Shown here: one piece after another, positions 6,632-14,988 of the stretch
Layout: each line of letters starts with the position of its first letter
Numbering within the stretch: position 1 is the stretch's first letter
DNA from: Armatimonadota bacterium
GTDB taxonomy: Bacteria > Sysuimicrobiota > Sysuimicrobiia > Sysuimicrobiales > VGFF01
Length of the DNA stretch: 24,139 bases
NCBI GenBank assembly: GCA_016868955.1
Contig: VGFF01000017.1
Coordinates: 1 to 24,139 of the forward strand
Direction: 5' to 3'
Program-made: the position numbers and the translations under genes
Notes under the pieces: generated by a model
What the model saw: only the letters and a program-made list of their open reading frames with translations
What the model was told of the DNA's origin: nothing
Databases searched by the model: none

Positions 6632-7541
6632 AGCGGATCCGCGGATCGACGAGCGTGTAGACGACGTCGACGACCAAGTTGATGGCGAGGACGGTCATCG
6701 AGAACCACAACACTCCGGCTTGGATGATCGCGATGTCGCGGGTGCCGATCGCCTCGATCATCAAACGGCCGAGGCCCGGCCAGGCGAAGACTTGCTCGAC
6801 CACGACCGAGCCAGACAGCAGGAACCCGAGCTGCAAGCCGAACGCGGTGATGACGGGAATCGCGGCGTTCTTCAAGGCATGCCGGTAGATGACGAGCCGG
6901 TCGGCGAGCCCCTTCGCCCGGCCGGTGCGGATGTAGTCCTGCCCCAGCACTTCGAGCATCGCCGATCGCGTCATCCGCGCCAGGCGCGCCGCGACGCCGA
7001 GGCTCAACGTCAGCGCCGGCATGAGGATCGTCTGCCACGACTCCGAACCGAACGCCGGCAGCAAGCGCAAATTTACCGAGAAGAACAAGATCAGCATCAG
7101 TCCGATCCAGAAATTCGGCATGGCGGCACCGACCGTCGCCGCCGACGTGCTGAACAGGTCGATGAAGCTGCCGCGCCGCACGGCCGAGAGGACGCCGAGC
7201 GGCACGGAGATCAAGAGCGCCAGGATCGCCGAGACGCCGGCGAGCAGGAACGTGAACGGCAGCTTGTCGAGCACGAATTCGATCGCGGGCCGCTTCGAGC
7301 GCATCGAGTCGCCGAAGTCGCCCTTCACGGCCCGCGACAGGAACACCGCGTATTGCACGTTCAGCGGCTTGTCCAACCCCCAGGCCACGCGCAGCCCCTG
7401 GATCTGCTCCTGCGTGAACTCCGGCGGGGCGATCAGCTCGATCGGATCGCCCTTCAGGCGCACGAGCAGGAAGACGACGACCGAGACGATGAGCGCCACG
7501 ATCACCGCCTGCGCCAGCCGGTTGAGGATGTAGGTTGACAC
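6624..7541 (-). CDS. dppB: Peptide-type ABC transporter permease, DppB/OppB family
   Basis: The 305-residue permease begins M-S-T-Y-I-L-N-R-L-A-Q-A, the standard DppB N-terminus before transmembrane helix 1. It carries the D-P-I-E-L and L-G-L-D-K-P-L-x-V-Q-Y type segment (here W-G-L-D-K-P-L-N-V-Q-Y), F-G-D-S-M-R-S-K-R-P, and the EAA loop R-T-G-R-A-K-G-L and H-A-L-K-N-A-A-I-P-V. It ends V-D-P-R-I-R-Y-A, the family's usual C-terminus. The start is GTG with AAGGG 11 bases upstream, 17 bases after the solute-binding protein gene. It should form a heterodimer with the DppC protein encoded next. Confidence 0.92.
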   Translation of the reverse strand: MSTYILNRLAQAVIVALIVSVVVFLLVRLKGDPIELIAPPEFTQEQIQGLRVAWGLDKPLNVQYAVFLSRAVKGDFGDSMRSKRPAIEFVLDKLPFTFLLAGVSAILALLISVPLGVLSAVRRGSFIDLFSTSAATVGAAMPNFWIGLMLILFFSVNLRLLPAFGSESWQTILMPALTLSLGVAARLARMTRSAMLEVLGQDYIRTGRAKGLADRLVIYRHALKNAAIPVITAFGLQLGFLLSGSVVVEQVFAWPGLGRLMIEAIGTRDIAIIQAGVLWFSMTVLAINLVVDVVYTLVDPRIRYA

Positions 7542-7558
7542 CGCTGTTTAGCCCTTCC

Positions 7559-9139
7559 CTACCGGACCACGAGGTCGCGCGGCGTGACCCAACCGTCGGC
7601 GCGCGGCTTCCACTCGACGCGGCTGGACATGCCGTACTGCCGCTGGATCTCGTGCACCGTGATCGTCGTCGCGTGGTCCATGTAGTGGTCCCACCAGCGC
7701 TCCCACTGCGCGTTGCGCTTCTTGGGGTCCATCTCCTTGAGGATCAGGTCGCCCCACTGCTGCCAGTTGCGGTTGCACGTGTACTGCGAACCGGTCTTCG
7801 GCCACTCGCAGCGGTAGAACAGCGGCACGAGCGACGGGCTGCCGCCAAGCGAGACCATCGTCAAGTCGCGATAGTTCGCGCGCCGTGAGACCTGCTCGGT
7901 GTAGGCCTGGTTGTCGAGGATGTTCAAGCGCACGTCGAAGCCGACTTCCTCCAGCTGAGCCTTGATCGCCTCGGCGACTTCCTTCTCGTTCCCGATCTGG
8001 AACGACGGCGCGTCGAAGAAAATGACCGGCTTCTTGCCGGCGGCCGGATCGAACCCCGCCTGCCGCACGAGGCGCTTCGCGCGGTCGGGGTTGTAGGCGG
8101 CGCGGATGTTCTTCTCGTCGCAGTACTTGCGCGGCACTTCCGGGTACTCGCAGGTGATGCGCACGAGCACCGCCTTCGCCGCGCCCTGAACCTTCGCGAG
8201 CGTCGCACGGTCGAGGCCGTGGAAGATGGCCTGGCGGATCTCCTTGCTCATCGTCACCGGCTGGTAGCCCGGGTAGTTTTTCGTCATGTCGCCGAAGTCC
8301 ATGCGGGCGCGCGCGAGCACGTTGTGGAAGAAGCCGGACTCGCCCGGCACGATCTTCAGGTTGCGGGCCGCGCGCACGCGCGCGACGTCCGTCGCCGGCA
8401 CGTTCGTGATCAGGTCGACCTGGCCGGCGAGCAGCGCCGCCGCCTGCGTGGCCTGGTCGGGGATGACCTGGTAGACGATGCGGTCGACGCCGCGCGGGCG
8501 GCCGCCCCAGTACCCGTCCCACGCTTCGAACACGTAGCGCTCGCCCTCGCGGAACTCCACGAGGCGGAACGGGCCGGACCCGATCGGCCGCCGCGCGAAT
8601 TCGCGGTCGCCGACTTGGGCGAGATAGCGCGGGGGAAGAATGTTACAGCCGTTGTAGCTGATGTCGAATTCGGTGTACGGCTTCGGCCCGTTCGTGATCA
8701 CGTCGAGCGTGAACTCGTTGACGAGCACGACTTCCTTGACGAACGCCCACTGCGGGTTCACAAGGAAATCGCGCCGCGCCTTGATGCGGTCGATGTTCCA
8801 CTTGATCGTTTCGGCGTTGATCGGCTCGCCATTGTGGAACGTCGCGTTGCGGCGGATGAAGAACCGCCAGCGATCCGGCGCCGTGTTCTCCCAGCGCTCC
8901 GCGAGCTGCGGCACGTAGCCCTTGAGGTCGGGCGCGCGCCAGATGAGGCAGTCGCCCATGAGCATCGTCAGCCAGTGCGTCGCGATGAACCACGTCACCG
9001 GCGAGTCCATGGTATGGATCGGACCCGGATGCGCGATCGTGATCGTGCGTGTGCCTTGCCCTTGGGCCGGGACGGCCGGCGCGAATGACAGCGCGCCGAG
9101 GGTCAGGGCGATGAGCAGGATGCGGGCGATCGTGGTCAT
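7559..9139 (-). CDS. ABC transporter solute-binding protein, family 5 (copy 1)
   Basis: This 526-residue family-5 (DppA/OppA-type) binding protein has a Sec signal peptide of about 26 residues (M-T-T-I-A-R-I-L-L-I-A-L then A-V-P-A-Q-G). It carries the family segment W-R-F-F-I-R-R-N-A-T-F-H-N-G-E-P and the G-S-G-P-F-R-L-V-E-F turn. No lipobox cysteine is visible at the cleavage site, so it is probably a soluble periplasmic protein. The ATG has GGAGGGG five bases upstream. It is a close paralogue of the next gene upstream, with several identical blocks such as I-G-N-E-K-E-V-A-E-A-I-K-A-Q-L-E-E-V-G-F. Divergence is strongest in the central segment that follows V-D-L-I (A-R-N-L-K-I-V-P-G-E-S-G-F-F-H-N), so the ligands may differ. 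Confidence 0.92.
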   Translation of the reverse strand: MTTIARILLIALTLGALSFAPAVPAQGQGTRTITIAHPGPIHTMDSPVTWFIATHWLTMLMGDCLIWRAPDLKGYVPQLAERWENTAPDRWRFFIRRNATFHNGEPINAETIKWNIDRIKARRDFLVNPQWAFVKEVVLVNEFTLDVITNGPKPYTEFDISYNGCNILPPRYLAQVGDREFARRPIGSGPFRLVEFREGERYVFEAWDGYWGGRPRGVDRIVYQVIPDQATQAAALLAGQVDLITNVPATDVARVRAARNLKIVPGESGFFHNVLARARMDFGDMTKNYPGYQPVTMSKEIRQAIFHGLDRATLAKVQGAAKAVLVRITCEYPEVPRKYCDEKNIRAAYNPDRAKRLVRQAGFDPAAGKKPVIFFDAPSFQIGNEKEVAEAIKAQLEEVGFDVRLNILDNQAYTEQVSRRANYRDLTMVSLGGSPSLVPLFYRCEWPKTGSQYTCNRNWQQWGDLILKEMDPKKRNAQWERWWDHYMDHATTITVHEIQRQYGMSSRVEWKPRADGWVTPRDLVVR

Positions 9140-9158
9140 GCGAACCCCTCCAAAGTGC

Positions 9159-9189
9159 CTGGCGCGCCGGACCCTGTCCGGCGCGCCAG
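9159..9189. terminator. Strong hairpin between the two solute-binding protein genes
   Basis: CTGGCGCGCCGGA and its exact reverse complement flank a 5-base loop: a 13-base-pair perfect, very G+C-rich hairpin in the 60-base gap. It lacks a T-tract on the transcript strand. Hairpins between operon genes often stabilise the upstream mRNA or reduce readthrough, so copy 2 may be expressed more than copy 1 and the permeases. The structure is certain; the function is inferred. Confidence 0.6.
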
Positions 9190-9199
9190 ACTTCCTCCC

Positions 9200-10786
9200 C
9201 TATCGAACCGTGATCTCGCGCGGCGTGATCCAACCGTCGGCGCGCGGCTTCCAATCGATGCGCTGCGTCATGCCGTACTGCCGTTGGATCTCGTACAGCG
9301 GCAGCGTGCCGGCCTGATCGCGGAAGAAGCTCCACCACTTGGCCCACAGCTCGCCGCGCTTCTTCGCGTCCATCTCCTTGAGGATGGCGTTGCCGACCTG
9401 CTGCCACGAGCGGTCGCAGGCGTGGTAGAACGAGTTGCGCGGCCACTCGCAGCGGTAGAACAGCGGAACGAGCGACGGGCTGCCGCCGAGCGGCACGAGC
9501 GACAGGTCGCGGTTGCGGCCCGTGCGCGTGACGGTCGTGTTGTAGGACGCGAGATCCATGACGTTGAGGTTGACGACGAAGCCGACTTCCTCGAGCTGGG
9601 CCTTGATCGCCTCGGCGACTTCCTTCTCGTTGCCGATCTGGAAGTTCGACGTGTCGAAGAAGACCGTCGGCTTGTTGGTGGCGGAGTAGCCGGCGCGCTC
9701 GAGCAGGCGCCGGGCCCGGCCCGGATTGAACTCTTCGGCCGCCGCCTTATCGCCGCAGAAGTTGCGCGGCACGTCGGAGTACTCGCACGTCACGCGCGCC
9801 AGCGACGGCGTCGCGAAGCCTTGCACCTTCGCGAGCACGCGCCGGTCCAGCGCCGCCGAGATCGCTTGGCGCACGTCCTTCTTCACCGTCACCGGCAGGT
9901 AGTTCGGGTAGTGCTTCGACATGTCGCCGTAGTAGTTCGCGGTGCGCAGGATCAAGTTGTGGTGGTTGCCGGACGAGCCGGCGATGAGCTTGAGGTTCGG
10001 CGCCGAGCGCACGCGGCCGACGTCGGTGACGCCGACGTTCGGCACGAGGTCGACCTGGCCGGACAGCAGCGCCGCGACCTGCGTCGCCTGGTCTGGAATG
10101 ACCTGGTAGACGATGCGGTCGACGCCGCGGGGGCGCCCGCCCCAGTATCCGTCCCATGCTTCGAAGACGTAGCGCTCGCCCTCGCGGATCTCCACCAAGC
10201 GGAACGGACCCGAGCCGATCGGACGGCGCGCGAACTCGCGCTCCCCGACTTGCGCGATGTAGCGCGGCGGCAGAACGTTGCAGCCGTTGAAGCTGATGTC
10301 GAACTCGGTGTACGGCTTCGGGCCATCGGTGATGACCTCGAGCGTCGTCTCGTTGACGGCGACCGTGTCCTTGATGAACTGCCACTGCGGGTTGACCATG
10401 AAGTCGCGCCGCGTGCGCACGCGGTCGATGTTCCACTTGATCGTCTCGGCATTGATCGGCTCGCCGTTGTGGAATGTGGCGCCGCGGCGGATCGTGAACC
10501 GCCAGCGGTCGGGCGCCGTGTTCTCCCACTTCTCCGCCAGCATCGGCACGTAGCCCTTGAGGTCGGGCCCGCGCCACAACAAGCAGTCGCCCATCAGCAT
10601 CGTCAGCCAGTGCGTCGAACCGAACCACGTCACCGGCGAATCCATCGTGTAGATCGGACCCGGGTGCGCGATCGTAACCGTGCGCGGCGCCTGCGAATAC
10701 GCTTGCGGCGCGGCCGTCAAACCACCGATCAAGACCACGATCAACAGCGCGGAGAACTTAGCGAACCGAGCGAAGCGCTGCCTCAT
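9200..10786 (-). CDS. ABC transporter solute-binding protein, family 5 (copy 2)
   Basis: This 528-residue paralogue of copy 1 has a signal peptide (M-R-Q-R-F-A-R-F-A-K, hydrophobic L-L-I-V-V-L-I-G-G-L, then A-Y-S-Q-A). The mature start R-T-V-T-I-A-H-P-G-P-I-Y-T-M-D-S and the G-S-G-P-F-R-L-V-E motif match copy 1. ATG 10784-10786 is chosen because AGGAGG lies about seven bases upstream; ATG codons at 10792 and 10816 leave no suitable spacing. It is the first transporter gene of the array, 58 bases after the M14-like gene. The two copies almost surely come from a tandem duplication. Having two binding proteins for one permease pair suggests a broader substrate range. Confidence 0.92.
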   Translation of the reverse strand: MRQRFARFAKFSALLIVVLIGGLTAAPQAYSQAPRTVTIAHPGPIYTMDSPVTWFGSTHWLTMLMGDCLLWRGPDLKGYVPMLAEKWENTAPDRWRFTIRRGATFHNGEPINAETIKWNIDRVRTRRDFMVNPQWQFIKDTVAVNETTLEVITDGPKPYTEFDISFNGCNVLPPRYIAQVGEREFARRPIGSGPFRLVEIREGERYVFEAWDGYWGGRPRGVDRIVYQVIPDQATQVAALLSGQVDLVPNVGVTDVGRVRSAPNLKLIAGSSGNHHNLILRTANYYGDMSKHYPNYLPVTVKKDVRQAISAALDRRVLAKVQGFATPSLARVTCEYSDVPRNFCGDKAAAEEFNPGRARRLLERAGYSATNKPTVFFDTSNFQIGNEKEVAEAIKAQLEEVGFVVNLNVMDLASYNTTVTRTGRNRDLSLVPLGGSPSLVPLFYRCEWPRNSFYHACDRSWQQVGNAILKEMDAKKRGELWAKWWSFFRDQAGTLPLYEIQRQYGMTQRIDWKPRADGWITPREITVR

Positions 10787-10844
10787 CTTCATCCCTCCTC
10801 TTGAACCCGCGGACATGGTCGCGGCGTTCCCTGCGAGAATTGTC

Positions 10845-11822
10845 CTACTTGACCTCTTCCACGAGGTCGCCGAGGATCGCCAGCGGGACGCCGTCCGGCA
10901 TCATCGGCCACACCCCGCCGCCGTGGACGAGCACGCCGTTGCGCGGCGCCTTGATCTCCTCGACAACGTCGCCCGTGAACGGATGCTTCACGTAGGCGAT
11001 CTGTTCTCCTTCGCGAACGCGCTGGCCGCGCCGTTCTTTGGCCACGAACGTCAGGCCGCGCTGGCCGTTCGCGTACAGCCAAGTATGCCCTTCCAGGACC
11101 GAGACCGGCCCCTCTTCCTTCTCCGGCTTCCCGGCGAGGATGCCGAGGTGGCGCATGGCGTTGAGCACAGCCAGGCGCAAGCGGCGCATGTCCTGCTCGC
11201 GGTAGTCACGCAGGCCGGGGCCGCCGCCGATCCAGGCGGAAACGACCGTTTTGCCGTCCTTCGCAGCTTCGAACGCCATGGATTGGTCGGCCGGCTGGCC
11301 GAGCACGACTTGCGGCACGCCGAGGGCCGCGGCCAGGGCGCGCGACTTGTCCGTGGCGCCGGTCTTGTAGACCCCAGCGTAGCGGAAGTAGCCCCAGCGC
11401 TGCCCGGTGTGGATCTCCAGCAGGGCCTGCGCCGGGCCGATCGCCTGGCGGAAATACGCGTCGATGAGCTGGTCGCTGACCGTGCCGGACGCGTCGCCGC
11501 GGCCGAGCGTGTTCAGGTCCTTGTCGTCCCAGATCGCGTTCTTCTGCTCGAACTCGAACCCCGACGTGTTCAGCAGCGGTACGAGCACGAGCGTGCCGGA
11601 CATGCTCTTGGGATCGAGGTCTTCGATGATCGTCGGCAGCTCGGTCGCGGGCTCGATCTCCAAGCCGCTGATGCCCGAGTGCACGACGAGCGTGGGGCCA
11701 TCCTTGGCGCCGCGCACGATGTGCAGCGGGATGTGCGCGTCGAACCGCCCGCGCGACTGCACGGGGGCGAAATATCCGAAGACCTTCTCGCCGGCCTTCG
11801 CTTCGATCGATCCGATCTTCAT
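10845..11822 (-). CDS. M14/AstE-aspartoacylase-like protein lacking catalytic residues (probable pseudoenzyme)
   Basis: The 325-residue protein is a paralogue of the next gene upstream and has the succinylglutamate desuccinylase/aspartoacylase fold, in which zinc is held by H-x-x-E plus a later H. Residue numbers match the paralogue without gaps up to 138. The first zinc histidine is S52 (S-G-I-S-G-L-E), E55 and H138 (L-L-E-I-H-T-G) remain, and the catalytic glutamate position is W197 (S-A-W-I-G-G-G). The N-R-x-F-P-G substrate loop reads N-T-L-G-R-G. The C-terminal beta domain (V-L-V-H-G-G-G-V-W-P-M) is normal. The ATG has GGAGG eight bases upstream. The frame is fully open, so the changes look selected rather than decayed. 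It could be a regulatory or structural partner of the intact copy, or have a new activity. Confidence 0.82.
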   Translation of the reverse strand: MKIGSIEAKAGEKVFGYFAPVQSRGRFDAHIPLHIVRGAKDGPTLVVHSGISGLEIEPATELPTIIEDLDPKSMSGTLVLVPLLNTSGFEFEQKNAIWDDKDLNTLGRGDASGTVSDQLIDAYFRQAIGPAQALLEIHTGQRWGYFRYAGVYKTGATDKSRALAAALGVPQVVLGQPADQSMAFEAAKDGKTVVSAWIGGGPGLRDYREQDMRRLRLAVLNAMRHLGILAGKPEKEEGPVSVLEGHTWLYANGQRGLTFVAKERRGQRVREGEQIAYVKHPFTGDVVEEIKAPRNGVLVHGGGVWPMMPDGVPLAILGDLVEEVK

Positions 11823-11849
11823 CGTGGGTTCCTCCGTGTCCGCGCGGCG

Positions 11850-12884
11850 TCAGTCGAACGTAACGGTCAAGTCGACCTTCGAGCGATCGACCTTCTCGGC
11901 GATCTGCCCGAGGATCCCGATCGACGTGTATCCCATGGTCGGCCACTCCTGGCCGCTGGGGATGACGGTGCCGTCGGCGGTGTTCACGAGGTGGCCGAGG
12001 ACCTTGCCAGTGTAGGGATCCTGCACGCGCGCGTAGTTCTCGCCCTTCTTGACGAACTCGCCGAACCGGCGTTCGCGGATGAACACGCCGTCGACCGAGG
12101 GCTTCCACAGGATGACGTTCGCGTTGTAGATCGTGCACTCCGGCTGATCGAACTCGAACGCGCCGTCGATCATCTTCATGGCCTTCATTACGTTCCAAAT
12201 CCCGCGTTCAGCATCCCGAACGTTCTGATCGCCGTTCGCGACCCAGCCCGTGCCGCCGCCGAACTCCAAGGTGAACGCGCAGACGCCGGCGTCCTCGATC
12301 GCTTCCTTCGCCTTGTTGGCGCCAAACGCGTCCGGCGGGAAGAAGCCGGCGCTGTCGAGCCCGAACGCGAGCACGAGCTTCTTGCGCCGCTTCTCCAGCT
12401 CCGTCGGATTCTTCGGGTCCTTCTCGATCGTGAACAGCACGTAGCGCTCGTAGGCGGTCTGCGCGCCGGCGTGGTAGTCGATGAGCGCGTTCGCTTTCTT
12501 GATGACCTCGTTGAAGTACACGTAGGCGATCTGATCCGAGACGCTGCCCTTCGCGTTGCCGGGGAACAGACGGCTGATGTCCTTGCCGTCGAGCTTCGAT
12601 CCGCGATCCTGCAGCTCGAAGCCGATTCGGTTGACGACGGGCACGGCGACGACGTTGCCGCGCAGGGTATTCGGATCGAGCTTCTTGATGAAGTTCAAGA
12701 TCGCCATCGTGCCGATGATCTCGGCGCCGTGGATGGCTCCTTGCACGACGAGCGTGGGCCCGGGTTGGGCTCCCGCGAAGACGTGCACCGGGATGTCGGG
12801 GCTGATCCCCGAGCGTCCCTTCGCGACCTCCAGATAGCCGAACGCGTGACTACCGGGCCTGGCTTCGATGTTGCCGATGCGCAT
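11850..12884 (-). CDS. M14 family deacylase (succinylglutamate desuccinylase/aspartoacylase-like)
   Basis: The 344-residue zinc hydrolase has all expected residues: H52-G-A-E55 (G-A-I-H-G-A-E), H138 (L-I-D-Y-H-A-G) and catalytic E207 (F-T-L-E-F-G-G-G). S-R-L-F-P-G resembles the family's N-R-x-F-P-G substrate loop. A C-terminal beta-barrel domain starts near 265. The family removes acyl groups from N-acyl amino acids or cleaves related amides; examples are AstE, aspartoacylase and the ectoine-pathway deacetylase DoeB/EutE. ATG 12882-12884 is chosen over the upstream 12944 because GAGGAGG lies just ahead and because the paralogue starts with the same M-K/R-I-G-x-I-E-A. It follows the S9 peptidase after 17 bases and precedes the degenerate paralogue after 27 bases. 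Confidence 0.88.
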   Translation of the reverse strand: MRIGNIEARPGSHAFGYLEVAKGRSGISPDIPVHVFAGAQPGPTLVVQGAIHGAEIIGTMAILNFIKKLDPNTLRGNVVAVPVVNRIGFELQDRGSKLDGKDISRLFPGNAKGSVSDQIAYVYFNEVIKKANALIDYHAGAQTAYERYVLFTIEKDPKNPTELEKRRKKLVLAFGLDSAGFFPPDAFGANKAKEAIEDAGVCAFTLEFGGGTGWVANGDQNVRDAERGIWNVMKAMKMIDGAFEFDQPECTIYNANVILWKPSVDGVFIRERRFGEFVKKGENYARVQDPYTGKVLGHLVNTADGTVIPSGQEWPTMGYTSIGILGQIAEKVDRSKVDLTVTFD

Positions 12885-12901
12885 CCGCCGGCTCCTCCTC
12901 C

Positions 12902-14986
12902 TTATGCGGGTACGCTGTGCGTCCCGAGGTGTTTCTCGAACCAACCAAGTATGCGGCGCAACCGCTCGATGCGGTTCACGGGACGCCCCCCGCGCGACAG
13001 CCCGTGATTCTCTCCGACGAACCAGACGAATTCGACTTCCCGGCCGAGCCAGCGCAGGATCGCGAACAGCTGCTCCGCTTGCTCGATCGGGCAGCGATGG
13101 TCCTCGTCGCTGTGCAGGATCAACAGCGGCGTGTGGATGTTCTTCGCGTACGCGATCGGCGACTGCATCCAGGCCTTGTCGAGGTCGTCCCAGGGCGTGG
13201 TGCTCGTCTCGCGCAAGGTGCCCTCGGGGCCGATGTCGGACGTGCCGAACTTGCTGACGTAGTTGCTGATCGATCGCTGCGTGACCGCCGCCTTGAACCG
13301 GTTCGTGTGGCCGACGATCCAGTTCGTCATGAAACCGCCGCAGCTGCCGCCGGTGACGCCGAGCCGCGACGCGTCGACGTAGGGGCGGCGCACGAGGTCA
13401 TCGACGCCGAGCATGATCTCCTCGTAGTCGCGCCCGCCCTGGTCGCCCTGGCTGCAGATCGTCCACTCTTGCCCGTAGCCGGCGGTCGTGCCGCGCTGGT
13501 TGAAGTAGGCGACGACGAATCCCGCGTTCGCGTACGTCTGAATCTCGTGGTTGAAGTCCCACGAGAACATCGAGCAGTGCACGTAGAGGATCGTCGGATA
13601 CCGCTTGCCCTCTTCGAAGTTCACGGGCTTGTGGATCCAAGCGTGGACGGGCGTGCCGTCGAGCCCCTTGTAGTGGTAGGACTCCGGCGCCGACAGACGC
13701 CGCGACCGCAGCCACGGGTTGAGGTCGGTGAGCTGTCGCGACGCGCCGCCTTCCCAGACGTACAGCTCGCCGATCGTGCGCGGATCGGCCAGGCCGTAGA
13801 CGACGCGGTGCGTCGCCGCCGGCGCGTATTCGAAGATGACGCTGTCGCCGCCGGCGAGCTTCTCGACCGGGCCGCCGGCCGCCGAGACACGGAACAGGTG
13901 CACCCCGCCCGCGACCGTCGCAAGGAAGTAAACGAACGGGCTCCCGTCCGGCCAGCGCACGGTGATGTTCGTGAGCCCGGCGCGCTGATCGGCGACGGCG
14001 TAGTTGCCGACGGTTTGGTCGAGCTCGGCGCTGAGATCGTGCGCTTCGCCGCTCGCGACGTCCACGATCCAGACGTGGTGGAAGATACGGCGGTTCGTCG
14101 GCGCCGCCGCGGTGTGCGCCGCGAACGCGATCGTGCGGTCGTCGGGCCCCCACTGCGGGCTGCGGCACGAGCCGATCCACGCCGGCAGCAAGCGGCGCGG
14201 GGTGCCGCCCGGCCACGCGCAAACGAAGATCTGCCCCTGCCCCAGCTCGACCTCTTGCTCGCGCGCGTGCGCGACGAACGCGAGCGCGTGCCCGCTGCGG
14301 CTCCAGACCGGCTCGTCGTAGTCGCACTCGCCGTCCGTGACGGCTTGAAACTGCCCCGTCGCGACGTCGACGACGAAGACATGCTTGAACCGGTCGTGCA
14401 CGAATCCGACGCCGTCCTGCTTGTAGCGCAGCCGTCGGATGACGCGCACGGTCGGGTGCAGGCCGCGCACCGGGCCGGCGCTGTACGGATCGTCGTCGAC
14501 CTGGCGCACCCAACGCACGCAGGCCAATCGCCGCCCGTCCGGGGACCACGCGAGCTGCGACAGCGCGTCGTCGCAGGCGATGCGCTGTCGCAGCTCGCCG
14601 TCGGCGCTCCAGATCTGGATCTCGGGCGGCGCCGATACGGCGCCGCCCGAGATCGTCGCGCCGCCAGGGGACACGCTGACCGCGGGACGCCACACGAACG
14701 CGAGCCGGCCGTCGCGGCTCCACGCCAGGCTGGAGGCCGATCCTCTTTCTTGGGTGAAACGCGACGTCATGACACTATCGAGCGCCGACATGACATTCGC
14801 GTCGACGCGCGCCACGAAGACGTCCGAAAGATAGCCGTCGTACGTCTCGTTCGCGCGGCGCACAGTATAGGCGGCGTACGCCCCGTCGGCGCGAATCGCC
14901 ATCTCCTCGAGCCAGCGAAAGTGGGGGATGTCTACGGCGACGAGGCCACGAAGGGTGTCTGCGCGTTCTCCGCGGACGCTCAGCAT
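12902..14986 (-). CDS. S9 family serine peptidase (acylaminoacyl-peptidase/dipeptidyl-peptidase type)
   Basis: From ATG 14984-14986 the protein has 694 residues: an N-terminal beta-propeller built of WD40-like/TolB-type strands (W-S-P-D-G-R-R-L-A, W-S-R-S-G-H-A-L-A), then an alpha/beta hydrolase domain from about residue 440. The catalytic triad is visible as S548 in G-G-S-C-G-G, D629 in D-E-D-H-R-C-P and H661 in E-N-H-G-L-S. The oxyanion region has Y-F-N-Q-R-G-T-T-A-G-Y-G. No signal peptide is seen, so it is cytoplasmic, fitting cleavage of imported oligopeptides. An earlier ATG at 15031 would overlap the upstream gene by 43 bases. The chosen ATG lies two bases after the M55 gene stop codon, without a clear ribosome binding site, so coupled reinitiation is likely. 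Confidence 0.92.
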   Translation of the reverse strand: MLSVRGERADTLRGLVAVDIPHFRWLEEMAIRADGAYAAYTVRRANETYDGYLSDVFVARVDANVMSALDSVMTSRFTQERGSASSLAWSRDGRLAFVWRPAVSVSPGGATISGGAVSAPPEIQIWSADGELRQRIACDDALSQLAWSPDGRRLACVRWVRQVDDDPYSAGPVRGLHPTVRVIRRLRYKQDGVGFVHDRFKHVFVVDVATGQFQAVTDGECDYDEPVWSRSGHALAFVAHAREQEVELGQGQIFVCAWPGGTPRRLLPAWIGSCRSPQWGPDDRTIAFAAHTAAAPTNRRIFHHVWIVDVASGEAHDLSAELDQTVGNYAVADQRAGLTNITVRWPDGSPFVYFLATVAGGVHLFRVSAAGGPVEKLAGGDSVIFEYAPAATHRVVYGLADPRTIGELYVWEGGASRQLTDLNPWLRSRRLSAPESYHYKGLDGTPVHAWIHKPVNFEEGKRYPTILYVHCSMFSWDFNHEIQTYANAGFVVAYFNQRGTTAGYGQEWTICSQGDQGGRDYEEIMLGVDDLVRRPYVDASRLGVTGGSCGGFMTNWIVGHTNRFKAAVTQRSISNYVSKFGTSDIGPEGTLRETSTTPWDDLDKAWMQSPIAYAKNIHTPLLILHSDEDHRCPIEQAEQLFAILRWLGREVEFVWFVGENHGLSRGGRPVNRIERLRRILGWFEKHLGTHSVPA
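14618..14654. repeat. Perfect 16-base inverted repeat inside the S9 peptidase gene
   Basis: GATCTCGGGCGGCGCC (14618-14633) and its exact reverse complement (14639-14654) flank GATAC. It encodes I-S-G-G-A-V-S-A-P-P-E-I in a propeller region of the peptidase. A 16-base-pair perfect hairpin inside a gene is unusual and might be an inserted palindromic element or a site affecting translation or RNA decay. Confidence 0.7.
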
Positions 14987-14988
14987 CG

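Noticed and set aside
9155..10804. Long plus-strand open frame of about 550 codons
   Set aside because: It mirrors the solute-binding protein gene on the other strand and shows no family motif.
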